DNA of 64,000 nt, from the NCBI GenBank assembly GCA_900320545.1, contig ONSU01000009.1:94679-158678 (forward strand), given 5' to 3'. The DNA is from an uncultured Bacteroidales bacterium (GTDB lineage: Bacteria > Bacteroidota > Bacteroidia > Bacteroidales > UBA932). The position numbers and the translations under genes are program-made. The notes beneath the pieces were generated by a model. It did not search any database, was not told the origin of the DNA, and saw nothing but the letters and a program-made list of their open reading frames with translations. Positions 1 to 9,315 of this stretch are shown here, in pieces; the first letter of the stretch is position 1, and the number at the start of each line of letters is the position of its first letter.

Positions 1-2467
1 CGTTCGGAATGTCGGAGGTGAGCTCTTCCATTCCGCGCTTGGTCTCGCGGACCTCGGTAAGGTACTCGTCGACGTGGATGGAGGTGAGGATATCCCACTT
101 CACCATTTCCTCGCTGAGCACGATGGCGTCCTCATAGTTGTAACCCTTCCAGGGCATGAATGCGACTTTGAGGTTGCGGCCGAGGGCCAGTTCGCCGTTC
201 TCGGTGGCATAGCCCTCGGTGAGGACCTGTCCCTTGACGACGCTGTCGCCCTTGCGGACGATCGGCTTCAGCATCACCGTGGTGCTCTGGTTGGTCCTGC
301 GGTAGATGGGAAGCTTGTAGATGGTCTCGTCCGGGTCGAAGGACACGAAACGCTCGTCATCGGTACGGTTGTACTTGATGCGGATTTCGTTGGCGTCGAC
401 ATAGGTGACGGTACCTTCGCGTTCCGCAATGATCTGCGTGCGGGAGTCGATGCAGACACGCTCCTCCAGACCGGTGCCCACGATCGGGGCCTGCGGGGTC
501 AGAAGAGGAACGGCCTGGCGCATCATGTTCGCACCCATCAGGGCGCGGTGCGCATCGTCGTGCTCGAGGAACGGGATCAGGGAAGCGGCGACCGAAGCCA
601 TCTGGTTCGGGGCGACGTCCATATAGTTGACTTCCTCCTTGGTAACCACCGGGAAGTCGGCCTCGAGGCGGCACTGGATGCGCTCGTCCTCGATGACGCC
701 GTCGTCCGACATCCGGACATTGGCCAGCGACACCAGCTTGTCCTCCTCTTCCTCGGCGCTCATATACTTCCAGCCCGTGGCGGAGAGGTCGACCTTGCCG
801 TCCTTCACCTCACGGTAGGGAGTCTCGATGAAACCGAGGTTGTTGATCCGCGCGTAAACGCAGAGCGAGGAAATCAGACCGATGTTCGGACCTTCCGGGG
901 ACTCGATCGGGCAGAGGCGGCCGTAGTGCGTGTAGTGCACGTCGCGGACCTCGAATCCGGCCCTGTCGCGGGACAGACCGCCGGGGCCGAGGGCGCTCAG
1001 ACGGCGCTTGTGGGTGATCTCCGCCAGCGGGTTGGTCTGGTCCATGAACTGCGAGAGCTGGCTCGTGCCGAAGAAGGAGTTGATCACGGAAGAGAGGGTC
1101 TTCGCGTTGATCAGGTCGGTCGGGCTGAACTGCTCGCTGTCACGGACGTTCATCCGCTCGCGGATGGTCCTGGCCATACGGCTCAGACCCACGCTGAACT
1201 GGTTGGCGAGCTGCTCGCCGACCGTGCGGACACGGCGGTTGGAGAGGTGGTCGATGTCGTCGACCGTCGCCTTGGAGTTGATCAGCTGGATCAGATACTT
1301 GATGATCTCGATGATGTCGGTGTTGGTGAGAACCCGCACCGTCGGCTCGATCGAGAGGGAGAGTTTCTTGTTCAGGCGGTAACGGCCCACGCTGCCGAGA
1401 TCGTAGCGCTTTTCCGAGAAGAAGAGCTTGTCGATGACGTCGCGGGCGGTCGCCTCATCCGGCGGGTCGGAGTTGCGGAGCTGCTTGTAGATGTAGTTGA
1501 CAGCCTCGATTTCCGTGTTGGTGGGATCCCGCTGGAGGGTGTTGTAGATGATGGCGTACTCGTTGGAGCCCGTCTCATCCTTCTGGAGGAGAATGCTCTT
1601 GACATCGGTGTCGCCGAGACGCTCGATGGTGTCCTCGTCGAGGATTTCACCGCGCTCCACGATGGGAACGGTGCGCTCGATGGGGATGACCTCGCCGGTG
1701 TCCTCGTCCTCGAAGTCCTGTGTCCAGGTCTTCAGGACCTTGGCGGCGAACTTGCGGCCCTTGTTGGCCTCGAGGTTCTCGGGAGTGACCTCCACCTCGT
1801 CGGCCAGGCCGAAGATGTCGATGATGTCTTTGTCACCGGTGTAGCCGATCGCCCTCAGGAGGGTCGTCACGGGCAGTTTCTTCTTGCGGTCGATGTACGC
1901 GTACATCACGTTGTTGATGTCGGTAGCGAACTCGATCCAGGAGCCCTTGAAGGGGATGATCCTGGCGGAATAGAGCTTGGTACCGTTGGCGTGCATGCTC
2001 TGGTCGAAGAATACGCCGGGGCTGCGGTGCAGCTGGGATACGATGATACGTTCGGATCCGTTGATGATGAACGTACCGGCAGGTGTCATATACGGGATGT
2101 TGCCGAGATACACGTCCTGAACCCGGGTTTCGAAGCCCTCGTGGTCGGTGTCGGTGCAGGTCAGGCGGAGCTTGGCCTTCAGCGGAACGTTGTATGTGAG
2201 ACCTCTATCAAGACACTCTTCGATCGAATACTGGGGAGGATCGATGAAATAGTCGATAAAATCGAGCCTGTAGTTGTTTCGGGTGTCTTCAATCGGAAAA
2301 ATTTCCTGGAAAACCTGATAGAGTCCTTCGTTTTTCCTGCTGTCAGGGGTGGTCTCGAGCTGGAAGAAGTCTTTGAAAGACTGCAGCTGGACCTCCAGAA
2401 GGTCGGGGTATTCCAGGATTTTTGAGGTTGCGAAGTTGATTCGCTTGTTGTTGGTCTTAATTGACAT
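1..2467 (-). CDS. rpoB: RNA polymerase beta subunit RpoB (partial, C-terminus off the left edge)
   Basis: This is the catalytic beta subunit of RNA polymerase. The start codon is at 2465-2467 and the protein begins [13 protein letters not shown]. The frame stays open to the window edge, giving about 822 codons, roughly the first two thirds of a Bacteroidota RpoB; the stop lies outside the window. A long open frame on the opposite strand (74-2425) is a codon-bias shadow. The gene follows rplL after about 100 nt that contain a strong terminator-like hairpin, so its expression is probably set by partial read-through from the ribosomal protein genes. Identification rests on frame, position downstream of rplKAJL, and conserved beta-subunit sequence. 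Confidence 0.95.
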   Translation of the reverse strand, partial: MSIKTNNKRINFATSKILEYPDLLEVQLQSFKDFFQLETTPDSRKNEGLYQVFQEIFPIEDTRNNYRLDFIDYFIDPPQYSIEECLDRGLTYNVPLKAKLRLTCTDTDHEGFETRVQDVYLGNIPYMTPAGTFIINGSERIIVSQLHRSPGVFFDQSMHANGTKLYSARIIPFKGSWIEFATDINNVMYAYIDRKKKLPVTTLLRAIGYTGDKDIIDIFGLADEVEVTPENLEANKGRKFAAKVLKTWTQDFEDEDTGEVIPIERTVPIVERGEILDEDTIERLGDTDVKSILLQKDETGSNEYAIIYNTLQRDPTNTEIEAVNYIYKQLRNSDPPDEATARDVIDKLFFSEKRYDLGSVGRYRLNKKLSLSIEPTVRVLTNTDIIEIIKYLIQLINSKATVDDIDHLSNRRVRTVGEQLANQFSVGLSRMARTIRERMNVRDSEQFSPTDLINAKTLSSVINSFFGTSQLSQFMDQTNPLAEITHKRRLSALGPGGLSRDRAGFEVRDVHYTHYGRLCPIESPEGPNIGLISSLCVYARINNLGFIETPYREVKDGKVDLSATGWKYMSAEEEEDKLVSLANVRMSDDGVIEDERIQCRLEADFPVVTKEEVNYMDVAPNQMASVAASLIPFLEHDDAHRALMGANMMRQAVPLLTPQAPIVGTGLEERVCIDSRTQIIAEREGTVTYVDANEIRIKYNRTDDERFVSFDPDETIYKLPIYRRTNQSTTVMLKPIVRKGDSVVKGQVLTEGYATENGELALGRNLKVAFMPWKGYNYEDAIVLSEEMVKWDILTSIHVDEYLTEVRETKRGMEELTSDIPN

Positions 2468-2501
2468 ATCTGCCTCTGTAAAGAGAAAATTTCAAATACG
2501 G

Positions 2502-2536
2502 AAAAAAGGTTTAGAGCCTACTGTGGGCTCTAAACC
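2502..2536 (-). terminator. Terminator-like attenuator between rplL and rpoB
   Basis: On the minus strand a perfect 11-bp stem (GGTTTAGAGCC / GGCTCTAAACC) with a 7-nt loop is followed directly by six T residues, the form of an intrinsic terminator. It sits between rplL and rpoB, genes normally co-transcribed. In E. coli a partial terminator at the same place lowers rpoBC expression relative to the ribosomal proteins; the same role is inferred here. Confidence 0.8.
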
Positions 2537-2569
2537 TGTTTGATCCCCAGCCAGGGGGAAGCTGCGAAG

Positions 2570-2944
2570 TTATTTAACCTCGACCTCGGCGCCCGCCTCT
2601 TCGAGAGCGGCCTTGAGGGCTTCAGCCTCAGCCTTGGAGACTTTCTCCTTGATGGCGGTCGGAGCCTTGTCGACAAGGTCCTTGGCCTCTTTCAGTCCGA
2701 GACCGGCGGCTTCCTTGACGGCCTTGATGACCTGAAGCTTCGCCTGGCCGGCGCTGGTGAGGATAACGTCGAATTCGGTCTGCTCGGCGGGAGCAGCGGC
2801 TTCGGCGGCGGCGGGAGCGGCCACTGCGACAGCGGCGGCTGCGGGCTCGATACCGTATTCTTCCTTGAGGACCTTAGCAAGTTCCTGAACGTCTTTTACA
2901 GTAAGGTTAACCAACTCTTCTGCAAGTGCTTTGATGTCTGCCAT
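2570..2944 (-). CDS. rplL: 50S ribosomal protein L7/L12
   Basis: The 124-aa product forms the flexible stalk dimers of the large ribosomal subunit that recruit translation factors. The N-terminal dimerisation helices ([19 protein letters not shown]) are followed by an Ala/Pro-rich hinge near residues 35-55 and the conserved C-terminal domain ([29 protein letters not shown]). Length is normal for the family. It lies 33 nt after rplJ, its binding partner, and before the attenuator that precedes rpoB. Confidence 0.98.
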   Translation of the reverse strand: MADIKALAEELVNLTVKDVQELAKVLKEEYGIEPAAAAVAVAAPAAAEAAAPAEQTEFDVILTSAGQAKLQVIKAVKEAAGLGLKEAKDLVDKAPTAIKEKVSKAEAEALKAALEEAGAEVEVK

Positions 2945-2977
2945 AATTGTTTGATTTTAAAATTGTTATTGTTTTGT

Positions 2978-3502
2978 TTATTCTTTTTCCGAAAGGGTCT
3001 TGACAAGTCCCGCGATGGTGCCGCCGGCGTTTTCGAGGGCGGAGATGACATTGCGTGCAGGGGACTGGAGGAGCATGATGATGTCTCCGATGAGGTCTTC
3101 CTTGGACTTGATGGCCACGAGCTCATCGAGCTTGTCGGCGCCGACGAAAGCGCATTCCTGGACATAAGCGCCCTTGAGGAGCGGCTTCTCGCTGCCGGCC
3201 TTGTTGTACTTCTTGATGAGTTTTGCAGGAACTGCCGGGCCTTCTGCGAACATGATCGCGCTGTTGCCTTCGAGAACGGGGAGGAGGTTGTTGAGTTCCT
3301 CGATGCCGGTCTTCTCGATGGCCTTGGCGAACAGGGTGTTCTTGACAACGGAGAGCTTGATGCCCTCGTTGAAGCAGTCGCGGCGGAGCTTGGAGGTCTC
3401 CTCGGCGTTCAGGCCAGCGATATCGGTGATGTAGAAGTTGGGGCACTCCTTGATCTGGGCCGAGATAGCTTCAATTACTTGATTCTTCAATTCTTTTTTC
3501 AT
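2978..3502 (-). CDS. rplJ: 50S ribosomal protein L10
   Basis: The 174-aa product anchors the L7/L12 dimers on the ribosome; its C-terminal helix carries their binding sites. The sequence starts MKKELKNQVIEAISAQIKEC and contains the typical NTLFAKAIEKTG segment. It starts 12 nt after the rplA stop, so there is no room for a long L10 leader; any autoregulatory site would have to be inside rplA or further upstream. Confidence 0.97.
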   Translation of the reverse strand: MKKELKNQVIEAISAQIKECPNFYITDIAGLNAEETSKLRRDCFNEGIKLSVVKNTLFAKAIEKTGIEELNNLLPVLEGNSAIMFAEGPAVPAKLIKKYNKAGSEKPLLKGAYVQECAFVGADKLDELVAIKSKEDLIGDIIMLLQSPARNVISALENAGGTIAGLVKTLSEKE

Positions 3503-3514
3503 AACTGTCAGCCT

Positions 3515-4222
3515 TTATTTCTCGGCACCGGTGGTGAATGCCTTGTTGTCCAACTTGATACCAGGACCCATCGTGCTCGACAGCGCGGCACCCTTGAGGT
3601 ACGTGCCCTTGAGCGTCTGGGGTTTGAGTTTGAGGATCGCGCTCATCATCGCGCGGGTGTTGTCCGCAATCTGCTCCGGGGTGAAGGAGACTTTGCCGAT
3701 CGCGGCATGGATGATACCGGTCTTGTCGACCTTGAAGTCGATCTTACCGCCCTTGACATCCTTCACGGCGTTGCCGATTTCCATCGTAACGGTACCGGTC
3801 TTGGGGTTCGGCATGAGGCCGCGGGGACCGAGGATACGACCGATGGCACCGACCTTGGCCATGACGGAAGGGGTGCAGATGATGACGTCCACATCTGTCC
3901 AGCCACCCTTGATCTTCTCGATGTAGTCATCGAGACCGACGTAGTCGGCGCCTGCGGCCTGGGCCTCGGCCTCCTTGTCGGGAGTGCAGAGCACGAGGAC
4001 GCGGACAACCTTGCCCGTTCCGTGAGGAAGGGTGACAACGCCACGGATCATCTGGTTGGCCTTGCGCGGGTCGACACCGAGGTTGACGTGGAGTTCCACT
4101 GATGCATCGAATTTGGTGTAGGAGAGTTCCTTCACAAGTCCACTTGCCTCAGCGAGAGAATAAATCTTATGCGCATCGTACTTCTCTTGTACGGCTTTCT
4201 GATTCTTTGTTAACTTGCTCAT
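3515..4222 (-). CDS. rplA: 50S ribosomal protein L1
   Basis: The 235-aa product is the L1 stalk protein of the 50S subunit and in many bacteria also a translational repressor of its own operon. The signature [15 protein letters not shown] is present near the middle. It follows rplK after 14 nt. Confidence 0.98.
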   Translation of the reverse strand: MSKLTKNQKAVQEKYDAHKIYSLAEASGLVKELSYTKFDASVELHVNLGVDPRKANQMIRGVVTLPHGTGKVVRVLVLCTPDKEAEAQAAGADYVGLDDYIEKIKGGWTDVDVIICTPSVMAKVGAIGRILGPRGLMPNPKTGTVTMEIGNAVKDVKGGKIDFKVDKTGIIHAAIGKVSFTPEQIADNTRAMMSAILKLKPQTLKGTYLKGAALSSTMGPGIKLDNKAFTTGAEK

Positions 4223-4236
4223 AGTACAAATGGATT

Positions 4237-4680
4237 TTAGAGGTTCTCAGGGAATTGTCCTTCGACTTTGATACCCATACTTCTTGCCGTACCGGCCACC
4301 ATCTTCATCGCGGAAGCGAGGGTGAACGCGTTGAGGTCCGGCATCTTCGCCTCGGCGATTTCCCTGACCTGGTCCCACGTCACGGTGGCGACTTTCTTGC
4401 GGTTCGGCTCTCCGGAAGCTTTCTGGATCTTGGCGGCCTCCTTGAGGGAGACGGCCACCGGCGGGTGCTTGACCTCGAACGAGAAGGACTTGTCACTGAA
4501 GACGGTGATCACGACGGGAAGAACCTTCCCGGCCTGATCCTGCGTGCGAGCGTTGAACTGCTTGCAGAAGTCCATGATGTTGAGGCCCTTGGAACCGAGC
4601 GCCGGTCCAACCGGAGGTGCAGGATTTGCGGCTCCGCCCTTGATCTGGAGCTTGATAAATCCGGTTACTTCTTTTGCCAT
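4237..4680 (-). CDS. rplK: 50S ribosomal protein L11
   Basis: The 147-aa product forms the GTPase-associated centre with 23S rRNA. The N-terminus contains the conserved Pro-rich [20 protein letters not shown] segment, and the C-terminal RNA-binding domain ends in the usual [10 protein letters not shown]. It is separated from nusG by 9 nt. Confidence 0.98.
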   Translation of the reverse strand: MAKEVTGFIKLQIKGGAANPAPPVGPALGSKGLNIMDFCKQFNARTQDQAGKVLPVVITVFSDKSFSFEVKHPPVAVSLKEAAKIQKASGEPNRKKVATVTWDQVREIAEAKMPDLNAFTLASAMKMVAGTARSMGIKVEGQFPENL

Positions 4681-4689
4681 ACTACTTTG

Positions 4690-5268
4690 TTATTCTTTAG
4701 TTACTTGTGTAAAGCTGAGCTCGAGGAGGGTCTTCCTCCCGAAGATCACTACTACCACTTTGAGTTTGCTCCTGTCCTGAAGGATTTCTTCGACTGTTCC
4801 GCTGAAGCCGCTGAAAGGCCCGTCGGTGATCTTGACGGATTCGCCGAGGGTGAAATTGACCTCGGTCTCCGCCGCGGATACGGCGTTTTCGTCCTGCTGT
4901 CCGAGGATGCGCATCGCCTCTTCGTCACGAAGGGGGACGGGAATCCTGTCGGCGGAGCCGTCCGGGGCTTTCTCGGAGAGGAAGCCGGCCAGACCGGGAA
5001 TGATGTGGCCTCTGATGATATACTGGAGGTCGGCGCTCAGTTCGGCGTGGATCAGCACATAGCCGGGGAACAGAAGTCTGTCGACTTCCTTCCGCTTGCC
5101 GTTCTTGGTGACGATCTCTTTCTTGACCGGGACAAGGATCTGGTCCACCATTGCCTGGAGGGACGCGTTCCTTTCAACTTCTTTGGTCAGATAATCAGCG
5201 ACTTTTTTCTCTTTGGTGCCTGCCGTACGGAGGACGTACCATTTCTTTTCGCTCATAGAAACAATCAA
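4690..5268 (-). CDS. nusG: Transcription termination/antitermination factor NusG
   Basis: The 192-aa product binds RNA polymerase and modulates pausing and termination. The NGN domain is at the N-terminus (KKWYVLRTAGTKEKKVADYL) and a KOW domain at the C-terminus (GPFSGFSGTVEEI, around residues 145-165). It begins 1 nt after secE, the usual arrangement. A start a few codons downstream (MSEKKWYVL) is equally possible. Confidence 0.96.
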   Translation of the reverse strand: MIVSMSEKKWYVLRTAGTKEKKVADYLTKEVERNASLQAMVDQILVPVKKEIVTKNGKRKEVDRLLFPGYVLIHAELSADLQYIIRGHIIPGLAGFLSEKAPDGSADRIPVPLRDEEAMRILGQQDENAVSAAETEVNFTLGESVKITDGPFSGFSGTVEEILQDRSKLKVVVVIFGRKTLLELSFTQVTKE

Positions 5269-5269
5269 A

Positions 5270-5458
5270 TTACAATGCGTAAATGAACTCCATCAAATTC
5301 TGGAAAGCGAAGTCCATGACGAAAACCACCAGGGCCAGGATCAGCGTGGACACCAGGACGAGGAGAGCGGAGCTCTGGAGCTTGTCCCAGGTAGGCCATG
5401 TGACCTTCTTGGTGAGTTCCTGAAAGGACTCTTTAAGATAGTTAATGAACTTTCTCAT
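5270..5458 (-). CDS. secE: Preprotein translocase subunit SecE
   Basis: The 62-aa product is the small SecE clamp of the SecYEG channel. An amphipathic N-terminal helix (FQELTKKVTWPTWDKLQSS) is followed by one transmembrane segment (ALLVLVSTLILALVVFVMDF). Length and position between tRNA-Trp and nusG are standard for Bacteroidota. Confidence 0.95.
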   Translation of the reverse strand: MRKFINYLKESFQELTKKVTWPTWDKLQSSALLVLVSTLILALVVFVMDFAFQNLMEFIYAL

Positions 5459-5537
5459 CTTTGCTTTTAATGGACACCGGAAATTGGAAGCGGCTCCGGA
5501 GTCTGTTAAACATTTACCAAATCGTAACCTTTGATAT

Positions 5538-5617
5538 TGGCAGGGGAAGCAGGATTCGAACCCACATCGACGGTTTTGGAGACCGCTGAACTACCCTTGT
5601 CCTTGTTCTATTCCCCT
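5538..5617 (-). tRNA. tRNA-Trp (CCA anticodon)
   Basis: The cloverleaf has acceptor arms AGGGGAA/TTCCCCT, a T-arm with GGTTCGAATCC, and the anticodon loop CTCCAAA. The 3' CCA is encoded (5538-5540). It lies between tuf and secE in the usual Bacteroidota order. Confidence 0.95.
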
Positions 5618-5671
5618 GTAAAGGAGGACATCCCCATGGGGGACATCCTCCAGGAAGCATTCGTCAGAGAA

Positions 5672-6865
5672 TTACTCGATGATGCCGATCACCTGGCCTG
5701 CGCCGACGGTACGGCCGCCTTCGCGGATAGCGAACTGCTGGCCCTCGTTCATGGCGACGGGAGTGATGAGCTTCACAGTGATCTCGACATTGTCACCAGG
5801 CATCACCATCTCGACACCGGCAGGAAGCATGATCTCACCGGTAACGTCGAGGGTACGGATGAAGAACTGGGGACGATAGTGGTTGTGGAACGGAGTGTGC
5901 CGGCCGCCTTCGTCCTTCTTCAGGACGTAGATCTGAGCCTTGAACTCGGTGTGCGGAGTGATGCTGCCGGGCTTTGCCACGACCTCACCTCTCTTGACCT
6001 CTTTCTTGTCCACACCACGGAGGAGAAGACCGACATTGTCGCCGGCTTCGCCCTGGTCGAGGAGCTTGCGGAACATCTCGACGCCGGTGACGACGGTGTT
6101 GCGAGGCTCATCGGTGAAACCTACGAGCTCGACAGGGTCGTTGACGTGGATGGTACCAGCCTCGATACGACCGGTAACGACAGTACCACGGCCAGTGATG
6201 GAGAAGATGTCCTCGATAGGCATGAGGAACGGCTTGTCAACGAGGCGCTCCGGAAGCGGAATGTACTCGTCGACGGCATCCATCAGCTCCATGACTTTGT
6301 CTTCCCACTTTTTCTCGCCGTTGAGGGCGCCGAGAGCGGAACCACGGATGATAGGGCAGTCCTCGTCGAACTTGTAGAAAGCGAGGAGGTCACGGATCTC
6401 CATTTCTACGAGGTCGAGCATCTCCTCATCATCGACAAGGTCAACCTTGTTCATGAAAACGAGGATCTTGGGGACGTTTACCTGACGGGCGAGAAGGATG
6501 TGCTCGCGGGTCTGGGGCATAGGACCGTCGGTGGCGGCGACCACGAGGATCGCACCGTCCATCTGGGCGGCACCGGTAACCATGTTCTTCACATAGTCGG
6601 CGTGGCCCGGGCAGTCGACGTGCGCATAGTGGCGCTTCTCGGTCTCATACTCGACGTGAGCGGTGTTGATGGTAATACCACGCTCCTTCTCTTCAGGGGC
6701 GTTGTCAATCTGATCGAAGGATTTCACCTTGTCAGCATTGCCGGACACTCTCTCGGCCAGCACCTTGGTGATGGCGGCGGTGAGGGTGGTCTTGCCGTGG
6801 TCAACGTGGCCGATAGTACCGATGTTGACGTGCGGTTTGGTTCTCTGGAATGTTTCTTTTGCCAT
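5672..6865 (-). CDS. tuf: Elongation factor Tu
   Basis: The 397-aa GTPase delivers aminoacyl-tRNA to the ribosome. The start at 6863-6865 ([19 protein letters not shown]) is chosen over an upstream in-frame ATG because it matches the family N-terminus exactly. GTP-binding motifs [17 protein letters not shown] and NKVD are all present. It is flanked by tRNA genes and probably co-transcribed with them. Confidence 0.98.
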   Translation of the reverse strand: MAKETFQRTKPHVNIGTIGHVDHGKTTLTAAITKVLAERVSGNADKVKSFDQIDNAPEEKERGITINTAHVEYETEKRHYAHVDCPGHADYVKNMVTGAAQMDGAILVVAATDGPMPQTREHILLARQVNVPKILVFMNKVDLVDDEEMLDLVEMEIRDLLAFYKFDEDCPIIRGSALGALNGEKKWEDKVMELMDAVDEYIPLPERLVDKPFLMPIEDIFSITGRGTVVTGRIEAGTIHVNDPVELVGFTDEPRNTVVTGVEMFRKLLDQGEAGDNVGLLLRGVDKKEVKRGEVVAKPGSITPHTEFKAQIYVLKKDEGGRHTPFHNHYRPQFFIRTLDVTGEIMLPAGVEMVMPGDNVEITVKLITPVAMNEGQQFAIREGGRTVGAGQVIGIIE

Positions 6866-6905
6866 AATATTATGATTAAAAAGTTTTTGTCCTATACACA
6901 AAATT

Positions 6906-6980
<75 letters not shown>

Positions 6981-6986
6981 TTTTCG

Positions 6987-7059
6987 AGCGGAAAACGAGG
7001 TTCGAACTCGCGACCCTCAGCTTGGAAGGCTGATGCTCTACCAACTGAGCTACTTCCGC
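6987..7059 (-). tRNA. tRNA-Gly (TCC anticodon)
   Basis: Acceptor GCGGAAG pairs with TTTCCGC (one G-U pair), T-arm GAGTTCGAACCTC, anticodon TCC in CTTCCAA. Unlike its neighbours in the cluster it does not encode the 3' CCA. Confidence 0.95.
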
Positions 7060-7065
7060 TTGTCG

Positions 7066-7150
7066 TGGTGGGGAGAGCAGGATTCGAACCTACGAAGGCA
7101 TCGCCAGCAGATTTACAGTCTGCCCCAGTTGGCCACTTTGGTATCTCCCC
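7066..7150 (-). tRNA. tRNA-Tyr (GTA anticodon)
   Basis: A class II tRNA with a long variable arm; acceptor GGGGAGA/TCTCCCC, anticodon GTA in CTGTAAA, CCA encoded at 7066-7068. Confidence 0.95.
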
Positions 7151-7177
7151 AGTTGATGTTCTCTTGTTGCCAGAATG

Positions 7178-7254
7178 TGGAGCCGATGGAGGGATTCGAA
7201 CCCACGACCCCGAGATTACAAATCACGTGCTCTGGCCAACTGAGCTACATCGGC
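7178..7254 (-). tRNA. tRNA-Thr (TGT anticodon)
   Basis: Acceptor GCCGATG/CATCGGC, anticodon TGT in TTTGTAA, T-arm GGTTCGAATCC, CCA encoded. It is the first gene after the promoter at 7292-7323. Confidence 0.95.
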
Positions 7255-7291
7255 GTTATTTCAAACAGCCACCCCTTTTCAAAAGGGAATG

Positions 7292-7323
7292 CAAAGTTAG
7301 AAAATTATTCTGATTCTGCAAAA
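7292..7323 (-). promoter_or_regulatory. Bacteroidota-type promoter of the tRNA-tuf-secE operon
   Basis: On the minus strand TTTTG (7319-7323) is followed by a 19-nt spacer and TAACTTTG (7292-7299), a full match to the Bacteroidota housekeeping consensus. A small hairpin (CCCTTTT/AAAAGGG) lies between it and tRNA-Thr. Confidence 0.8.
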
Positions 7324-7332
7324 CTTTTCCAA

Positions 7333-9219
7333 CTATTTTTTAATTATTTTTTCAATCCGCGCCAGGATTCCGTCGGAATCGAGTCCGCACGAGGCCCTCT
7401 GCTCCTTCTGGGACGCGTGCGGGATGAAAAGGTCGGGAATGCCGATGCCTTCCAGGGCGGGACTGCCCGCCGAACGGGCGAAATATTCGGATACCGCACC
7501 GTAGAGTCCGCCGAGAAGGGTGCCGTCCTCGACGGTGATGACCGCCCGGAAACGTTCCCGGACTTCGTCCAGGATCCCGGTGTCAAGCGGCTTGATGAAT
7601 CGCATCGCATAGACGGCCGGCCGGAACCCGTAGGTTTCCAGGCATTTGCCGGCCGCTTCGACGGCCGCTCCGTCGTAGGGGCCGAGGGTCAGGATGGCGA
7701 TCTTTTCTCCGGACAGCACTTCCTCTCCCTTTCCGGACGGAATCTCCGTGAAGGGCTCGTCTTTCCACGAAACCCCTTGTCCGCACCCGCGCGGGTACCT
7801 TATAATATATAGTCCCGTATCCGGGCCCTGAGGCCGGTGCAGGGCGCTGTACATCAGATTCTTCAGGTCGAGTTCGTCTTTCGGCGCGGCGATGACGGCT
7901 CCGGGAATGCTGCGGTAGGCGGACAGGTCGAAGGCCCCTCCGTGCGTGGCGCCGTCTTCTCCGACGAGACCGGCCCGGTCCAGGCACAGGACGACGGGCA
8001 GCCCCTGCAGGGCGACGTCGTGGATCAGCTGGTCGTAGGCGCGCTGGGAGAAGGAGGAGTAGATGTTGCAGAACGGACGGAGTCCGCCGGCTGCGAGGCC
8101 TGCCGAGAAGGTGACGGCGTGCTCTTCTTCGATGCCGACGTCGAAGAAACGGTCGGGGTAGGCCTCGGCGAAATGGGTCATTCCGCTGCCGGAGGCCATC
8201 GCCGGCGTGATGCCGACGACGCGGTCGTCGAGTCCGGCCAGGGAGGTGAGTACGCTGCCGAAAACATCCTGGTAGCGGTCGGCCTTGTAGGCGGAGGGAA
8301 GGCGTTCGCCCGTCTCGGGGTTGAAGCGGCCCGGGGCGTGCCAGGTGGTCGGGTCGGCTTCGGCGGGGGCGTATCCCTTGCCTTTCCGGGTGATGCAGTG
8401 GAGGATGCGGGGCCCCTTGAGGGGGGCGATTTTCTCCAGGACGGAGGTCATCGCGGCGATGTCGTTGCCGTCCACGGGGCCGAAGTAGCGGAATCCCAGC
8501 GCCTCGAAAAGGGCGCCGCCGGATTCGCGGACCAGGCTTGACTTGGCGTTGACGACCTTCCTCTGGATCCAGTGGCGGAGGCGGCTCTCGCCGAGGAGAT
8601 TCCACACGCGGTGCTTGACTTTGTTGTAGGCCGGATTGGTGGTGAGCTTCAGCAGGTAGTTGTGCATCCCGCCCGTGGGCTTGTCGATGGAGAAGTTGTT
8701 GTCGTTGAGAATGACGAGGATGTCGGCCTTGCTGCTGCCGGCGTTGTTGAGCCCTTCCCAGGCGAGGCCGCCGGTAAGGGCGCCGTCGCCGATGACCGCT
8801 ACGACTTTCTCGGATGTGCCTTTGATCTTGGCTGCTTCGGCGAGGCCGAGGGCCGCGGAAACGGAGGTGGAGGAATGCCCGGCGCCGAAAGCGTCATACG
8901 GGCTTTCCGCCATCTTGGGGAATCCGCTGATGCCGCCGCTGCGGCGCATCGTCTTAAACGCCTCCCGCCGTCCGGTGAGGATCTTGTGGGCGTAGGCCTG
9001 GTGCCCGACGTCGAAGACCAGTTTGTCCCCGGGGGTGTGGAATACCCTGTGCAGGGCCACGATAATCTCTACGGCACCGAGGCTGGCCCCGAGGTGCCCG
9101 GGATTGACCGCGCAGCATTCCACCATATATTTACGCACCTCCGCACAGAGCTGTTCCAACTCTTCCGGGCGGAGGGCCCGGAGGTCTTCCGGGCTGTTGA
9201 TCTTTTCCAGTAAATCCAT
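7333..9219 (-). CDS. dxs: 1-deoxy-D-xylulose-5-phosphate synthase
   Basis: This thiamine-diphosphate enzyme condenses pyruvate and glyceraldehyde 3-phosphate in the first step of the MEP isoprenoid pathway. The 628-aa product has the ThDP/metal motif GDGALTGGLAWEGLNN followed by NDNNFSID, and the transketolase-type middle domain with DRAGLVGEDGATHGG. The start is taken at 9217-9219 (MDLLEKINSPEDL), seven codons inside the longest frame, because the family begins near this point. The upstream region has TAAGTTAG on the minus strand, a one-mismatch -7 box. Confidence 0.97.
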   Translation of the reverse strand: MDLLEKINSPEDLRALRPEELEQLCAEVRKYMVECCAVNPGHLGASLGAVEIIVALHRVFHTPGDKLVFDVGHQAYAHKILTGRREAFKTMRRSGGISGFPKMAESPYDAFGAGHSSTSVSAALGLAEAAKIKGTSEKVVAVIGDGALTGGLAWEGLNNAGSSKADILVILNDNNFSIDKPTGGMHNYLLKLTTNPAYNKVKHRVWNLLGESRLRHWIQRKVVNAKSSLVRESGGALFEALGFRYFGPVDGNDIAAMTSVLEKIAPLKGPRILHCITRKGKGYAPAEADPTTWHAPGRFNPETGERLPSAYKADRYQDVFGSVLTSLAGLDDRVVGITPAMASGSGMTHFAEAYPDRFFDVGIEEEHAVTFSAGLAAGGLRPFCNIYSSFSQRAYDQLIHDVALQGLPVVLCLDRAGLVGEDGATHGGAFDLSAYRSIPGAVIAAPKDELDLKNLMYSALHRPQGPDTGLYIIRYPRGCGQGVSWKDEPFTEIPSGKGEEVLSGEKIAILTLGPYDGAAVEAAGKCLETYGFRPAVYAMRFIKPLDTGILDEVRERFRAVITVEDGTLLGGLYGAVSEYFARSAGSPALEGIGIPDLFIPHASQKEQRASCGLDSDGILARIEKIIKK

Positions 9220-9315
9220 ATATTTCCACAAAGGTAACATTATTTTTTGTGTTTTTTTGGCTTTTTGCTAACTTAGCGACTTGTTCGGTTTGAAAATATA
9301 TAAAGTATAATCGAT

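Noticed and set aside
74-2425. 783-aa open frame on the plus strand opposite rpoB
   Set aside because: It is antisense to the conserved RpoB frame; GC-rich codon bias opens the complementary frame.
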